Of a stretch of DNA of 64,000 nucleotides, positions 1 through 8,533 are shown one piece after another (positions within the stretch are counted from its first letter, which is position 1; the number at the start of each line of letters is the position of its first letter). The DNA is from JAKALD01 sp963817785 (lineage in GTDB: Bacteria; Pseudomonadota; Gammaproteobacteria; Burkholderiales; SG8-39): NCBI GenBank assembly GCA_963817785.1, contig CAWFPL010000002.1, positions 372,001 to 436,000 on the forward strand, in the 5' to 3' direction. The position numbers and the translations under genes are program-made. A model generated the notes under the pieces. The model did no database searches and was not told the origin of the DNA. It saw nothing but the letters and a program-made list of their open reading frames with translations.

Positions 1-177
1 AAAGGCGGCGTCGTCGACGAAGCGGTACTCGCGGCCGTTCTGTTCGCCGGGGCGCGGCGGCCGGGTGGTGTAGGAAATCGAAAGGCGCAAACGCGCGTCT
101 TCGGTGAGCACGGCGTTGATCAGCGAGCTCTTGCCCGCGCCCGACGGGGCGGTGACCACGAATAGCAGCCCTCTCAT
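1..177 (-). CDS. gmk: Guanylate kinase, N-terminal part (cut by window edge)
   Basis: Converts GMP to GDP with ATP in cytosolic purine nucleotide synthesis. Only the first 59 residues lie in the window; the gene runs off the left edge. The start MRGLLFVVTAPSGAGKSS carries the P-loop at residues 10-18, and ISYTTRPPRPGEQNGREY (about 34-51) is the GMP-binding segment typical of guanylate kinases. It lies 59 bp downstream of yicC on the same strand, the usual yicC-gmk order of proteobacteria, so the two are probably co-transcribed. Identification is secure; the C-terminal half cannot be checked. Confidence 0.95.
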   Translation of the reverse strand, partial: MRGLLFVVTAPSGAGKSSLINAVLTEDARLRLSISYTTRPPRPGEQNGREYRFVDDAAF

Positions 178-236
178 GCATTCTCCGGAAGTCTTGACGG
201 GCGGGCGGCCGCGCCGCCCGCCGAGCGGCGTTGTCC

Positions 237-1103
237 TTACTCGATGTTCTGCACCTGCTCGCGGATCTGCTCGATGAGCAGCTTCAGCTCGAGCGCGGCG
301 TCGGAGATCTTCTGCGTCGCAGCCTTGGAGGCGAGCGTGTTCGCCTCGCGGTTCAGCTCCTGGGCCAGAAAGTCGAGCCGCTTGCCGGCCGCGCCGCCTT
401 TCGCCAGCACGCGCTCGACCTCGTCGACGTGCGCCGCAAGGCGCGTCAGCTCCTCGTCCACGTCGGTCTTCACGCCGAACACCGCGAGCTCGGCGCGGAT
501 GCGATCGTCGTCGCCCGTGCCGAGCGCCTCGCGCAGGCGCTGCGCGAGCTTTTGCTGGTAGGCGGCCATCGCCTCGGGCACCAGCGGGGCGAGCTCGGCG
601 AGGCGGCGGCGCATGTCCGCAGCGCGGGCTGCGACGATCGCCGCGAGCTTGGCGCCTTCGCGCGCACGCGCACTGCACAGCTCCTGCAGCGCGCTGCGCG
701 CCAGCTCGGTGACGCCGGCGCGCAGCGCCTCCTCGTCCAGCGACGCCTCGGCGAGCACGCCCGGCCAGCGCAGCACGTCGGCGACGCGCAGCGGCCCGGC
801 GTCGGGAAACGTGCGCCGGGCCTCCTCCGACAAACGCATCAGGTTCAGCAGCGCAGCCGGGCTCAGGCTCTGCGCCGCGGCGGCCGTCGCACCCGCAGTG
901 AAGAACACGCGGCAATCGATCTTGCCGCGTGCGACGCGCGCGGCAATCAGCTCGCGCAGCGCCGGCTCGACGAGACGCAGCTCGTCGGCGAGGCGGAACT
1001 GGATGTCGAGATAACGCGAGTTGACCGATCGCAACTCGAGGTTGAGCGTGCCGCGCGGCGATTCCGCCGCCGCCGCCGCGTAGCCGGTCATGCTCTGAAT
1101 CAT
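237..1103 (-). CDS. yicC: YicC family endoribonuclease-like protein
   Basis: 288 residues, the normal length for the YicC family. It opens with the family signature MIQSMTGYA and has LRSVNSRYLD near residue 25. It ends with EELTRLAAHVDEVERVL, KRLDFLAQELNREANTL and the terminal IEQIREQVQNIE, all conserved YicC blocks. E. coli YicC is reported to be an endoribonuclease affecting small-RNA stability; whether this copy acts the same way is inference. The start is set at the MIQSMTGY methionine because homologues begin there; an open frame continues further upstream but overlaps the divergent kinase gene. It shares an operon with gmk. Confidence 0.93.
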   Translation of the reverse strand: MIQSMTGYAAAAAESPRGTLNLELRSVNSRYLDIQFRLADELRLVEPALRELIAARVARGKIDCRVFFTAGATAAAAQSLSPAALLNLMRLSEEARRTFPDAGPLRVADVLRWPGVLAEASLDEEALRAGVTELARSALQELCSARAREGAKLAAIVAARAADMRRRLAELAPLVPEAMAAYQQKLAQRLREALGTGDDDRIRAELAVFGVKTDVDEELTRLAAHVDEVERVLAKGGAAGKRLDFLAQELNREANTLASKAATQKISDAALELKLLIEQIREQVQNIE

Positions 1104-1190
1104 GAGTGCTCGGGCGTGCGCCGGGTGTGACAAAGTGCGCAAGCACCGCGGCGCGATTTTTCGAATGGGGAAGCAGGTATCATAGGTTAG

Positions 1191-2144
1191 ATGCCCGCTC
1201 AAGCCAACCAGCCGCTGCCGGAGGGCTACCAGCTTTTGAACTACCGCCTCATGCGCGTGCTCGCTTCGGGCGGTTTTTCGTTCGTTTACCTGGCGCACGA
1301 CGAGAACGACACGCCGGTCGCCGTCAAGGAATACCTGCCTTCCTCGCTCGCGCTGCGGGTGAACGGCAGCGCCGCGCCGCTGATTTCGGAGGAGAACCTG
1401 CCGACCTTCCGGTACGGCATGAAGTGCTTTTTCGAGGAGGGGCGCTCGCTCGCGCGGCTCATGCACCCGAACGTGGTGCGGGTGCTGAACTTCTTTCGCG
1501 CCAACGAGACCGTGTACATGGTGATGCGCTACGAGCGCGGCCGTACCCTGCAGACGCACATCCATGAGCACCGCGGCGCGCTCGGCGAGCCCTGGATACG
1601 GCGCACGTTCGCCGCGTTGCTCAACGGACTGCGCGAGGTGCACTCCAACAAGCTGCTGCATCTGGACATCAAGCCGGCGAACATCTATATCCGCAACGAC
1701 GGCACCCCGCTGCTGCTTGACTTCGGCGCCGCGCGGCAGACGCTGAGCCACGAGGGGGTGCGGCTGCCGCCGATGTATACGCGCGGGTTCGCCTCGCCGG
1801 AGCAACACGCCGAACGCCAGAACCTCGGGCCGTGGAGCGACATCTACTCCGTGGGCGCCAGCATGTACGCCTGTCTTGCGGCGGCCGCGCCGCAGCCCGC
1901 CAACGCGCGGCTGCAACAGGATCTGCTGACGCCCGCGCGCGACGCCTGGGCCGGAAAATACTCCGACGCGCTGCTCGAGCTCATCGACCGCTGCCTGCAG
2001 CTCGACTACCTCGAGCGCCCGCAGAGCGTATTCGAGCTGCAGAAAGCGCTGCTCGCCGGAAGGGGGCCCGCCCGGCCGCGCTACCTCGTGTTCCTCGGTC
2101 AGGCCAAGCGCGCGCTGCTCCGGCTGGCGCAGCGCTCGCATTGA
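1191..2144 (+). CDS. Serine/threonine protein kinase (bacterial Hanks type)
   Basis: 317-residue soluble kinase consisting of little more than the catalytic domain. Visible motifs are the glycine loop LASGGFSFVY (about 24-33), the ATP lysine in VAVKEYL (K46), the catalytic loop HLDIKPANIY (about 157-166, with HLD in place of HRD), DFGAA (177-181), and the activation-segment end GFASPEQ. There is no transmembrane segment or PASTA repeat. The PP2C phosphatase gene begins 17 bp downstream, so the two form a reversible Ser/Thr phosphorylation module placed ahead of rph-rdgB-hemW. Substrates are unknown. It diverges from yicC with an 87-bp gap that must hold both promoters. Confidence 0.9.
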   Translation: MPAQANQPLPEGYQLLNYRLMRVLASGGFSFVYLAHDENDTPVAVKEYLPSSLALRVNGSAAPLISEENLPTFRYGMKCFFEEGRSLARLMHPNVVRVLNFFRANETVYMVMRYERGRTLQTHIHEHRGALGEPWIRRTFAALLNGLREVHSNKLLHLDIKPANIYIRNDGTPLLLDFGAARQTLSHEGVRLPPMYTRGFASPEQHAERQNLGPWSDIYSVGASMYACLAAAAPQPANARLQQDLLTPARDAWAGKYSDALLELIDRCLQLDYLERPQSVFELQKALLAGRGPARPRYLVFLGQAKRALLRLAQRSH

Positions 2145-2161
2145 AAGGGGCGCGGGCGGCG

Positions 2162-3070
2162 ATGAGATTCTCGATCGTTCAAACCAGCCGGATCGGCGCG
2201 CGCCGTACCAACCAGGACCGCCTGGGTTACTGGCGCACGAGCGCGGCGCTGCTGATGGTGGTCGCCGACGGCATGGGCGGGCATCTGCACGGCGAGCTGG
2301 CGGCCGAGCTTGCTGTCGGGCATTGCGCAAGCGTCTTCCGGCGCAACGCGCGCCCGCGCCTTGCCGACCCGGGTGCATTCCTGCTGCATTCGCTCGCCGG
2401 GTGCCACGCGGCGATCGTCCGGCGCGCTGCCGAGCTCGGCCTGGCGGAGACGCCGCGCACCACGGCGGTTGCCTGCGTGGTGCAGGACGGGAGCGCGTAC
2501 TGGTCGCACGTGGGCGACTCGCGCCTGTACCTGGTCCGCGAAGGCAGGGTTCTGGCGCGCACCCGCGACCATACCCCCGTGCAGCGGCTCATCGACTCGG
2601 GACGCATCCGCGAGGAGGCCGTGCCATCGCATCCCGACCGCAACAAGCTGTTGCAGTGCCTGGGCGGCGAGCCGCCGCCGAAGCTGGAGCCGGCGATGAG
2701 CGCGCCCCTGGCGAAGAACGACATCGTGCTGCTGTGCTCCGACGGGCTGTGGGGTCCCCTCACCCCCAACCAGCTGCTCACCGGGCTGCTCGCCAGGGAC
2801 TTGAACAACGCCGTGCACGGACTGGTCGAGCTGGCCGAAACGCGCTCCGGTCCCGAGTGCGATAATGTGTCGGTGCTGGCGCTGTCGTGGGGCGAGGACG
2901 CCGTCCCGGCGGCGCGCGCGGTGCACGCCGAGACCTACCAGGAGCCCCCGACCGTGGCGCAGGACTTTACCGCGACCGAGCCGGATTTCCTGCGCACCAG
3001 CGACGCCGAGATCGACCGGGCGATCGCGGAGATCAAGGCGGCCTTGAGGAAGCATTCCCGCAACCCATGA
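2162..3070 (+). CDS. PP2C-family serine/threonine phosphatase
   Basis: 302 residues. The metal-dependent PP2C motifs are present: RTNQDR (about 16-20), VVADGMGGH (33-41), TTAVACVV, SHVGDSRLYL, DHTPVQ, LLCSDGLWG and ECDNVSVL. The aspartates that bind Mn/Mg are all in place, so it should be active. A 60-70-residue tail after the domain is acidic and of unknown role. It presumably dephosphorylates targets of the kinase encoded just upstream (inference from pairing). The start is the ATG before RFSIVQTSR. Its TGA overlaps the ATG of rph (ATGA), which indicates translational coupling. Confidence 0.9.
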   Translation: MRFSIVQTSRIGARRTNQDRLGYWRTSAALLMVVADGMGGHLHGELAAELAVGHCASVFRRNARPRLADPGAFLLHSLAGCHAAIVRRAAELGLAETPRTTAVACVVQDGSAYWSHVGDSRLYLVREGRVLARTRDHTPVQRLIDSGRIREEAVPSHPDRNKLLQCLGGEPPPKLEPAMSAPLAKNDIVLLCSDGLWGPLTPNQLLTGLLARDLNNAVHGLVELAETRSGPECDNVSVLALSWGEDAVPAARAVHAETYQEPPTVAQDFTATEPDFLRTSDAEIDRAIAEIKAALRKHSRNP

Positions 3071-3783
3071 GACCCAGTGGCAGGCGGCCGGACGAGCTGC
3101 GCCCGGTGCGCATGCATCGCGGCTACACCATGCATGCCGAAGGCTCGGTGCTGATCGAGTTCGGCGCCACCCGCGTGCTGTGCACGGCCAGCGTCGCGGA
3201 GCGCGTGCCGCCGTTTCTCAAGGATCGCGGGCAGGGCTGGGTCACGGCCGAGTACGGCATGCTGCCGCGCTCGACCAACACGCGCACCGAGCGCGAGGCC
3301 GCGCGCGGCAAGCAGTCGGGCCGCACCCAGGAGATCCAGCGCCTGATCGGGCGCGCGCTGCGCGCGGTGGTCGATCTGGCGCAGCTCGGCGAGCGCACCA
3401 TCCACGTGGATTGCGACGTGCTGCAGGCCGACGGCGGTACGCGCACCGCGTCGATCACGGGGGCGTTCGTCGCGATGCACGATGCGCTCACCTGGCTGCG
3501 CTCGCGCGGCAAGATCGCGACGCTGCCGATCCGGGATTTCGTCGCCGCGGTGTCGGTCGGCGTGTACCGCGGCGTTGCCGTGCTCGATCTCGACTATGCC
3601 GAGGACTCGACCTGCGACACCGACATGAACGTGGTGATGACCGGCGGCGGCCGCTACGTCGAGCTGCAGGGCACCGCCGAGGGCGAGCCGTTCGCGCGCT
3701 CGGAGCTGGACGCGCTGCTCACGCTCGGCGAGCGCGGCGTCGGCGAGCTGGTGCAGCTGCAGCGGCAAGCGCTGGGACAGTGA
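3067..3783 (+). CDS. rph: Ribonuclease PH
   Basis: 238 residues, full length. This phosphate-dependent 3' exoribonuclease trims tRNA precursors. Conserved blocks are RPDELRPVRM at the start, GSVLIEFGATRVLCTASV, GWVTAEYGMLPRST, the RNase PH signature region IGRALRAVVDL, and CDVLQADGGTRTASITGA, then DLDYAEDSTCDTDMNVV. The ATG overlaps the stop of the phosphatase and its own stop overlaps the GTG start of rdgB, so kinase, phosphatase, rph, rdgB and hemW form one tightly coupled operon. Confidence 0.96.
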   Translation: MRPSGRRPDELRPVRMHRGYTMHAEGSVLIEFGATRVLCTASVAERVPPFLKDRGQGWVTAEYGMLPRSTNTRTEREAARGKQSGRTQEIQRLIGRALRAVVDLAQLGERTIHVDCDVLQADGGTRTASITGAFVAMHDALTWLRSRGKIATLPIRDFVAAVSVGVYRGVAVLDLDYAEDSTCDTDMNVVMTGGGRYVELQGTAEGEPFARSELDALLTLGERGVGELVQLQRQALGQ

Positions 3784-4391
3784 ACGGACTCGAGCGGCTC
3801 GTGCTGGCGAGCAACAACCCGGGCAAGCTGCGCGAGATCGGCGCGCTGCTCGCGCAGGTCGCGATCCAGGTCGTGCCGCAATCCGCGCTCGGCATCGCCG
3901 AGGCCGAAGAGCCCCACCAGACCTTCCTCGAGAACGCGCTTGCCAAGGCGCGCCACGCGAGCCGCGCGGCCGGGCTGCCCGCGCTCGCCGACGATTCCGG
4001 GATCTGCGTCGAAGCCCTGGGCGGCGCGCCCGGCGTGCAGTCGGCCTATTACGCGGGGACCGAAGGCTCGCGCGCGGAGCGCGACGCGCGCAACAACGCC
4101 AAGCTCCTCGCCGCGCTCGCCGGACTGGGCGACCGGCGCGCGCACTACTACTGCGTGATGGTGCTGCTGCGGCGCCACGACGACCCGCAGCCGATCGTCG
4201 CCGAGGGCATCTGGCGCGGCGAGATTGCGCGCGAACCGCGCGGCGGGGGCGGCTTCGGCTACGACCCGCTGTTCTTCGTGCCGGCGCGCGGCTGCGCCTC
4301 GGCCGAGCTCGCACCCGAAGAAAAGAACCGCATCAGCCATCGGGGCCTGGCGCTGCAGGGGCTGCTGGCGCGCTTGCGCGAGGAACCGTGA
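3780..4391 (+). CDS. rdgB: XTP/dITP diphosphatase (non-canonical purine NTP pyrophosphatase)
   Basis: 203 residues, full length for the Ham1/RdgB family. It hydrolyses ITP, dITP and XTP to monophosphates and so keeps deaminated purines out of DNA and RNA. Hallmarks are LVLASNNPGKLREI at the start, the FLENALAKARHAS helix, LADDSGICVEAL (active-site acids), GVQSAYYAG, GGFGYDPLFF and KNRISHRGLAL near the end. The GTG start overlaps the rph stop codon, and homologues also begin just ahead of the LASNNPGK motif. Confidence 0.95.
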   Translation: MNGLERLVLASNNPGKLREIGALLAQVAIQVVPQSALGIAEAEEPHQTFLENALAKARHASRAAGLPALADDSGICVEALGGAPGVQSAYYAGTEGSRAERDARNNAKLLAALAGLGDRRAHYYCVMVLLRRHDDPQPIVAEGIWRGEIAREPRGGGGFGYDPLFFVPARGCASAELAPEEKNRISHRGLALQGLLARLREEP

Positions 4392-5599
4392 TGGCCGGCG
4401 CCGGGGCAGGCGTCGCCCTGCGGGTGCCGGGCACGGTGCGTCTCGCGGCGCTGCCGCCCCTGGCGGTCTACATCCATCTTCCGTGGTGCGTGCGCAAATG
4501 TCCCTACTGCGACTTCAATTCTCACGAGCGCACGGACGCTCTGCCCGAGGCGCAGTACGTGGACGCGCTGATCGCCGATCTGGAGGGACTGCTGCCGTCG
4601 GTCTGGGGGCGGCGCGCGACGAGCGTGTTTCTCGGCGGCGGCACGCCGAGCCTGTTCGCGCCGCAGTCGATCGACCGGCTGCTGTCCGCGCTGCGCGCGC
4701 GGCTGCCGCTCGAGCCCGACGCCGAGGTCACGCTCGAGGCCAATCCGGGCACGGCCGAGGCGGAGCGCTTCGCGGGCTACCGCTCAGCGGGGGTGAACCG
4801 CCTCTCGCTCGGGGTGCAGAGCTTCGACGACCGCATGCTCGCCGCGCTCGGCCGCATTCACGGGGCCGACGAAGCGCGGGGCGCAATCGAGCTGGGCCTG
4901 CGCCATTTCGACAACGTCAACGTCGACCTGATGTACGGGCTGCCCGGGCAGACGCTGGCGATGTCGCGCAGCGACATCGTGGAGGCGGTGCGCTGGGGCC
5001 CGAGCCACGTTTCGGCCTATCAGCTCACCGTCGAGCCGAATACGGTCTTCTATCGCAAGCGGCCGGAGCTGCCTGAGCACGATCTGTGCGCCGACATGCA
5101 AGTGGCGGTGGAGGAGGTGCTTGCGGGGGCCGGCTATGGACACTACGAGACCTCGGCATTCGCCCAGCCGGGCCGGCGCAGCCGCCACAACCTCAACTAC
5201 TGGCAGTTCGGTGACTACCTCGGCCTGGGCGCCGGCGCGCACGGCAAGATCAGCTTCGCGGATCGCATCACGCGGCACGCGCGCGCCAGGCACCCGCGCG
5301 AATACATGGAGGCGGCGCTGCACGGCGCGGGGGGGCGCGGCTCCCTGATCGAGGAGCAGACCGTTGCGCCGCAGGAGCTGCCGTTCGAGTACATGCTCAA
5401 CGCGCTGCGCCTGGTGGATGGCTTTGCAAGCGAGCTGTTCGCTGCGCGCACGGGATTGCCGCCGAGCGCCGCCGAGCCGGCGCTCGCCGCGGCCGAGCGC
5501 AAGGGCCTGATCGAGCGCGATCGGCGCCGCATCCGCCCGACTGAGCGCGGGCGCCTGTTCCTCAACGAGCTGCAGGCGCTGTTTCTTCCCGGGCCCTGA
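4391..5599 (+). CDS. hemW: Radical SAM heme chaperone HemW
   Basis: 402 residues. A radical SAM protein of the HemN-like group now regarded as a heme-delivering chaperone rather than coproporphyrinogen oxidase. The cluster motif is in VYIHLPWCVRKCPYCDF (CxxxCxxC); FLGGGTPSLF, LEANPGTAE, RLSLGVQSF and DLMYGLPGQT follow. HemN proper has an extra cysteine after the triad (CxxxCxxCxC); here it is phenylalanine, which supports HemW. ATG overlaps the rdgB stop (TGATG); a GTG one codon earlier is an equally placed alternative. It converges on trmB with 6 bp between stops. Confidence 0.92.
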   Translation: MAGAGAGVALRVPGTVRLAALPPLAVYIHLPWCVRKCPYCDFNSHERTDALPEAQYVDALIADLEGLLPSVWGRRATSVFLGGGTPSLFAPQSIDRLLSALRARLPLEPDAEVTLEANPGTAEAERFAGYRSAGVNRLSLGVQSFDDRMLAALGRIHGADEARGAIELGLRHFDNVNVDLMYGLPGQTLAMSRSDIVEAVRWGPSHVSAYQLTVEPNTVFYRKRPELPEHDLCADMQVAVEEVLAGAGYGHYETSAFAQPGRRSRHNLNYWQFGDYLGLGAGAHGKISFADRITRHARARHPREYMEAALHGAGGRGSLIEEQTVAPQELPFEYMLNALRLVDGFASELFAARTGLPPSAAEPALAAAERKGLIERDRRRIRPTERGRLFLNELQALFLPGP

Positions 5600-5605
5600 G
5601 CCCGT

Positions 5606-6277
5606 TCAGCGGCGGCGGAATACCAGATCCCGCACCGCGTGCCCGAGCCCCAGGCCGCGGCGCTCGAACTTGGTGAGCGGGCGGTACCCGGGCCGCGGCG
5701 CGAAGCCGGCAGCCGTGTTCTCGAGCAGCGGCTCGGCGGACAGCACCGCCAGCATCTGATCGGCGTAATCCTGCCAGTCGGTGGCGGTGTGCAGAATGCC
5801 GCCCGGCGCGAGCTTGCGCGCCGCGAGGGCGGCGAATCCCGCCTGCAGGATGCGGCGCTTGTGGTGGCGTTTCTTCGGCCACGGGTCGGGGAAGAAGAGG
5901 TGGATCCCGGCGAGCGCGCCATCGGCGATCATGTGCTCGAGGACTTCGATCGCGTCGTGGCGCACGATGCGCAGGTTGGCGAGCCGCTCCGCTTCGATCA
6001 GCCGCAGCAGGCTGCCCACGCCCGGCGCATGCACCTCGACCGCGAGGTAATCGGTGTCGGGGTGCGCCTTGGCGATCGCGGCGGAGGTTTCCCCCATGCC
6101 CGAGCCGATCTCGAGCACCAGCGGAGCGCTGCGCCCGAAGAGCGCGCGTGCATCGAGCGGCGCCGCGGCGTAGGGAATGCCGTACAGCGGGTAGAGCGCG
6201 TCGTAGGCGTGCTGCTGCGCGCGTGTGATGCGGCCCTGGCGCAGCACGTAGCTGCGGACGTGCCTGCGCTCGGGCAA
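5606..6277 (-). CDS. trmB: tRNA (guanine-N7-)-methyltransferase
   Basis: About 223 residues. It methylates G46 of tRNAs using SAM. Visible blocks are RSYVLRQGRITRAQQ at the N-terminus, the SAM loop LVLEIGSGMGE, YLAVEVHAPGVG, and the signature HLFFPDPWPKKRHHKRRI with catalytic Asp/Pro, then TATDWQDYA and TKFERRGLGLGH. There is no ATG in the right place; the best start is a TTG five bases after the thiG stop, giving LPERRHVRSYV. The order thiS-thiG-trmB on one strand is common in betaproteobacteria. Confidence 0.93.
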   Translation of the reverse strand: MPERRHVRSYVLRQGRITRAQQHAYDALYPLYGIPYAAAPLDARALFGRSAPLVLEIGSGMGETSAAIAKAHPDTDYLAVEVHAPGVGSLLRLIEAERLANLRIVRHDAIEVLEHMIADGALAGIHLFFPDPWPKKRHHKRRILQAGFAALAARKLAPGGILHTATDWQDYADQMLAVLSAEPLLENTAAGFAPRPGYRPLTKFERRGLGLGHAVRDLVFRRR

Positions 6278-6282
6278 GCGGC

Positions 6283-7092
6283 TCAGGCGGCTTTGGGTTG
6301 CGAAGGCTGGATCGCGCCCGCAGCCGGGGAAGAGGGCGTCGCGGCGTAGAGCTTCTTCGGCATGCGGCCGGCGAGATAGGCCTCGCGGCCGGCTTCGACC
6401 GCTTTCCTCATCGCCTGCGCCATCAGCACCGGGTCCCTCGCCGCGGCGATCGCGGTGTTCATCAGCACGCCGTCGCAGCCGAGCTCCATCGCGACCGCGG
6501 CGTCCGACGCGGTGCCGACGCCGGCGTCGACCAGCACCGGTACCTGGAGGCGCTCGATGACGAGCTGCAGGTTCCATGGGTTGAGGATGCCCATGCCCGA
6601 GCCGATGAGCGAGGCGAGCGGCATCACCGCCACGCAGCCGATGTCCTCGAGCATCTTCGCCTGGATCGGGTCGTCGGAGCAGTACACCATCACCTTAAAG
6701 CCTTCCTTGACCAGCTCCCGGGCGGCTGCCAGCGTCTCCGGCATGTTCGGGTACAGCGACTGCGCGTCGCCCAGCACCTCGAGCTTGACCAGGTCGTGGC
6801 CGTCGAGCAGCTCGCGCGCGAGGCGCAGCGTGCGCACCGCGTCCTGCGCGCTGTAGCAGCCGGCGGTGTTCGGCAAGTAGGTGAATTTCGACGGCGGCAG
6901 GAACTCGAGCAGGCTCGGCTCGTTCGCGTTCTGACCGATGTTGGTGCGCCGGATCGCGACCGTCACGATCTCCGCGCCGGAGGCCTCGATCGCCGCGCGC
7001 GTTTCGGCAAAGTCCTTGTATTTGCCGGTGCCCACCAGCAGCCGGGACGAATACGCCTTGCCGGCGATGGTGAGCCGGTCCTGTGTGCGCAT
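6283..7092 (-). CDS. thiG: Thiazole synthase
   Basis: 269 residues. It builds the thiazole phosphate of thiamine from deoxyxylulose 5-phosphate, dehydroglycine and ThiS thiocarboxylate. Family blocks: RLLVGTGKYKDF near residue 18, EIVTVAIRR (R and Schiff-base region), LPNTAGCYSAQDAVR, LVKLEVLGD with the catalytic lysine, AVMPLASLIGSGMGI, PVLVDAGVGTASDAA and GVLMNTAIA. All catalytic segments are intact. It starts one base after the thiS stop, so translation is coupled to its sulfur donor. Confidence 0.97.
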   Translation of the reverse strand: MRTQDRLTIAGKAYSSRLLVGTGKYKDFAETRAAIEASGAEIVTVAIRRTNIGQNANEPSLLEFLPPSKFTYLPNTAGCYSAQDAVRTLRLARELLDGHDLVKLEVLGDAQSLYPNMPETLAAARELVKEGFKVMVYCSDDPIQAKMLEDIGCVAVMPLASLIGSGMGILNPWNLQLVIERLQVPVLVDAGVGTASDAAVAMELGCDGVLMNTAIAAARDPVLMAQAMRKAVEAGREAYLAGRMPKKLYAATPSSPAAGAIQPSQPKAA

Positions 7093-7093
7093 G

Positions 7094-7297
7094 TCAGCCT
7101 CCGCCCACCGCCACCACGATCTCCAGCCGGTCGCCGTCGACGAGCAGCGTTGCGCCGTGCGTGCTCCTGGGCACGATTTCGCCGTTGCGCTCCACGGCGA
7201 GCTTCTTGCCCGCGAGCTCGAGCTGGCGCAGGAGGCCGGCCACGTCGATCGGCTCCTGAAACGCGCGCGCCGCGCCGTTTATCGTCACTTGGATCAT
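7094..7297 (-). CDS. thiS: Sulfur carrier protein ThiS
   Basis: 67-residue ubiquitin-like sulfur carrier for thiazole synthesis. It begins MIQVTINGAARAF and ends in the obligatory Gly-Gly (VAVGGG), where the thiocarboxylate forms. VERNGEIVPRS in the middle is the usual ThiS core. An upstream in-frame ATG would add 13 residues not found in the family, so the internal methionine is chosen. It is first in the thiS-thiG-trmB operon. I see no TPP riboswitch in the roughly 70 bp upstream. Confidence 0.93.
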   Translation of the reverse strand: MIQVTINGAARAFQEPIDVAGLLRQLELAGKKLAVERNGEIVPRSTHGATLLVDGDRLEIVVAVGGG

Positions 7298-7389
7298 CGC
7301 CTGCGGTGCTGTGACAACCAAAGCAAATTTTAACATGCGACCCGAGCCCGATCGGCGGTCCGCGGCGTGCTGCCGCGGCTAGAATCCAG

Positions 7390-7564
7390 CGCTGCCCGAC
7401 GCTCCCTTCGAGGTGGACGGCCACGGGATCGGGGCGACGCCCAGCGCCGGCATCGCGGTGGCGGCGAGGACTGGGACGCCCTGATCGACGCCGCGGACCG
7501 GGCGCTCTACGAAGCCAAGCGCCGCGGCCGCAACCGGATCGTGACGCGCATACCCCCGCGTTGA
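7390..7564 (+). pseudogene. Remnant of a GGDEF (diguanylate cyclase) domain, frameshifted
   Basis: Two adjoining frames read as the last part of a GGDEF domain. From about 7398 one frame gives DAPFEVDGHGIGATPSAGIA, matching the conserved strand before the C-terminal helix. The reading then moves to another frame for EDWDALIDAADRALYEAKRR followed by GRNRI, the classic end of diguanylate cyclases. The GGDEF active-site loop and the rest of the domain are missing. This is a decayed gene end, not a functional protein. Confidence 0.75.
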
Positions 7565-7651
7565 GCGCGTGGCCGGCTGGGCTTGGCGCAGCATCGATGT
7601 ATCCTGTCTGGCGCACGGCGCCGCCTTCAGGGCGGCAGCACGTGCCCACCA

Positions 7652-8509
7652 ATGGGCGACTTTCATCTCTGCCACGTGATTCCGGATGCGCCCTGGGCGC
7701 ACGGCCTCAACGGCTATCAGGAGATCATCGATTCGGTGCGCTGGGGCCTGGAGGCGCTCGGGCACCATGTGTCCGCCGAACGCAATGCGATCCGGGGCGG
7801 CGCGGTGAACATCCTGTTCGGCGCGCAGATGTTTTCCGAGCAGGATCTCGCTTCGCTGCCGGAGGAGCGCTTCGTCGTCTACAACTTCGAGCAACTGGCG
7901 GCCCCTGAGCTGCTGCGCGCGAGCTTCGGGATCTGCGCGCGGCGCTTTGTCGTGTGGGACTACAGCGAGCGCAACCTCGATGTCTGGCGCCGGCTCTCGC
8001 CCGGCCGCGAGCCGGTTTACGTGCCCATCGGCTGGGCTCCAGTGCTCGCCAGGATCGACAAGCCCGCGCGCCAGGACATCGAGGTGCTCTTTTACGGCTG
8101 GCCGGGCGCGCAGCGCCTGCAGGTTTTCCGCGCGCTGTGCGACGCCAGCATGAGCGCGGTCTTCGCGTGCGGACTGTACGGCGCCGACCGCGACGGCCTG
8201 ATCGCCAGAGCGAAGGTGGTGCTGAACGTCAACCGGTACGGTCGCAAGATCTTCGAGCTGGCGCGCGTCTCCTACCTGCTGGCGAACTCGAAGGCCGTCG
8301 TGGCCGACATCAGCCCGGACACCAGCGTCGAATCGGACATCCGGGAGGCGGTGCTCCTGCGCGAGCCGGAGAAGATCGTGGCGGGCTGCGCCGAGCTCCT
8401 CGCGAACCCCGGGGCACGCGCAGAGCTCGAGGCACGCGGGCATGAAATCTTCCGCCGCCGGGACGTTCGCGCCATTCTTTCCGCAGCGCTGAAGCAATCG
8501 GGCCTGTGA
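7652..8509 (+). CDS. Putative glycosyltransferase-like protein
   Basis: 285 residues starting MGDFHLCHVIPDAPWAHG. The architecture suggests a GT-B-like fold: an N-terminal half ending in YVPIGWAPV, then IEVLFYGWPGAQRLQVFRAL and KVVLNVNRYGRKIFELARVSYLLANSKAVVAD, which resembles the nucleotide-sugar-binding half of CgeB/group-1-type glycosyltransferases. No metal-binding DxD is evident. A longer open frame reaches back to 7583, but the upstream residues are unlike any expected start. It stands alone between a pseudogene and a convergent oxidoreductase operon. The acceptor and sugar are unknown; family assignment is tentative. Confidence 0.6.
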   Translation: MGDFHLCHVIPDAPWAHGLNGYQEIIDSVRWGLEALGHHVSAERNAIRGGAVNILFGAQMFSEQDLASLPEERFVVYNFEQLAAPELLRASFGICARRFVVWDYSERNLDVWRRLSPGREPVYVPIGWAPVLARIDKPARQDIEVLFYGWPGAQRLQVFRALCDASMSAVFACGLYGADRDGLIARAKVVLNVNRYGRKIFELARVSYLLANSKAVVADISPDTSVESDIREAVLLREPEKIVAGCAELLANPGARAELEARGHEIFRRRDVRAILSAALKQSGL

Positions 8510-8533
8510 GGGCGGGGCTCGCCGCGGCCCGGC

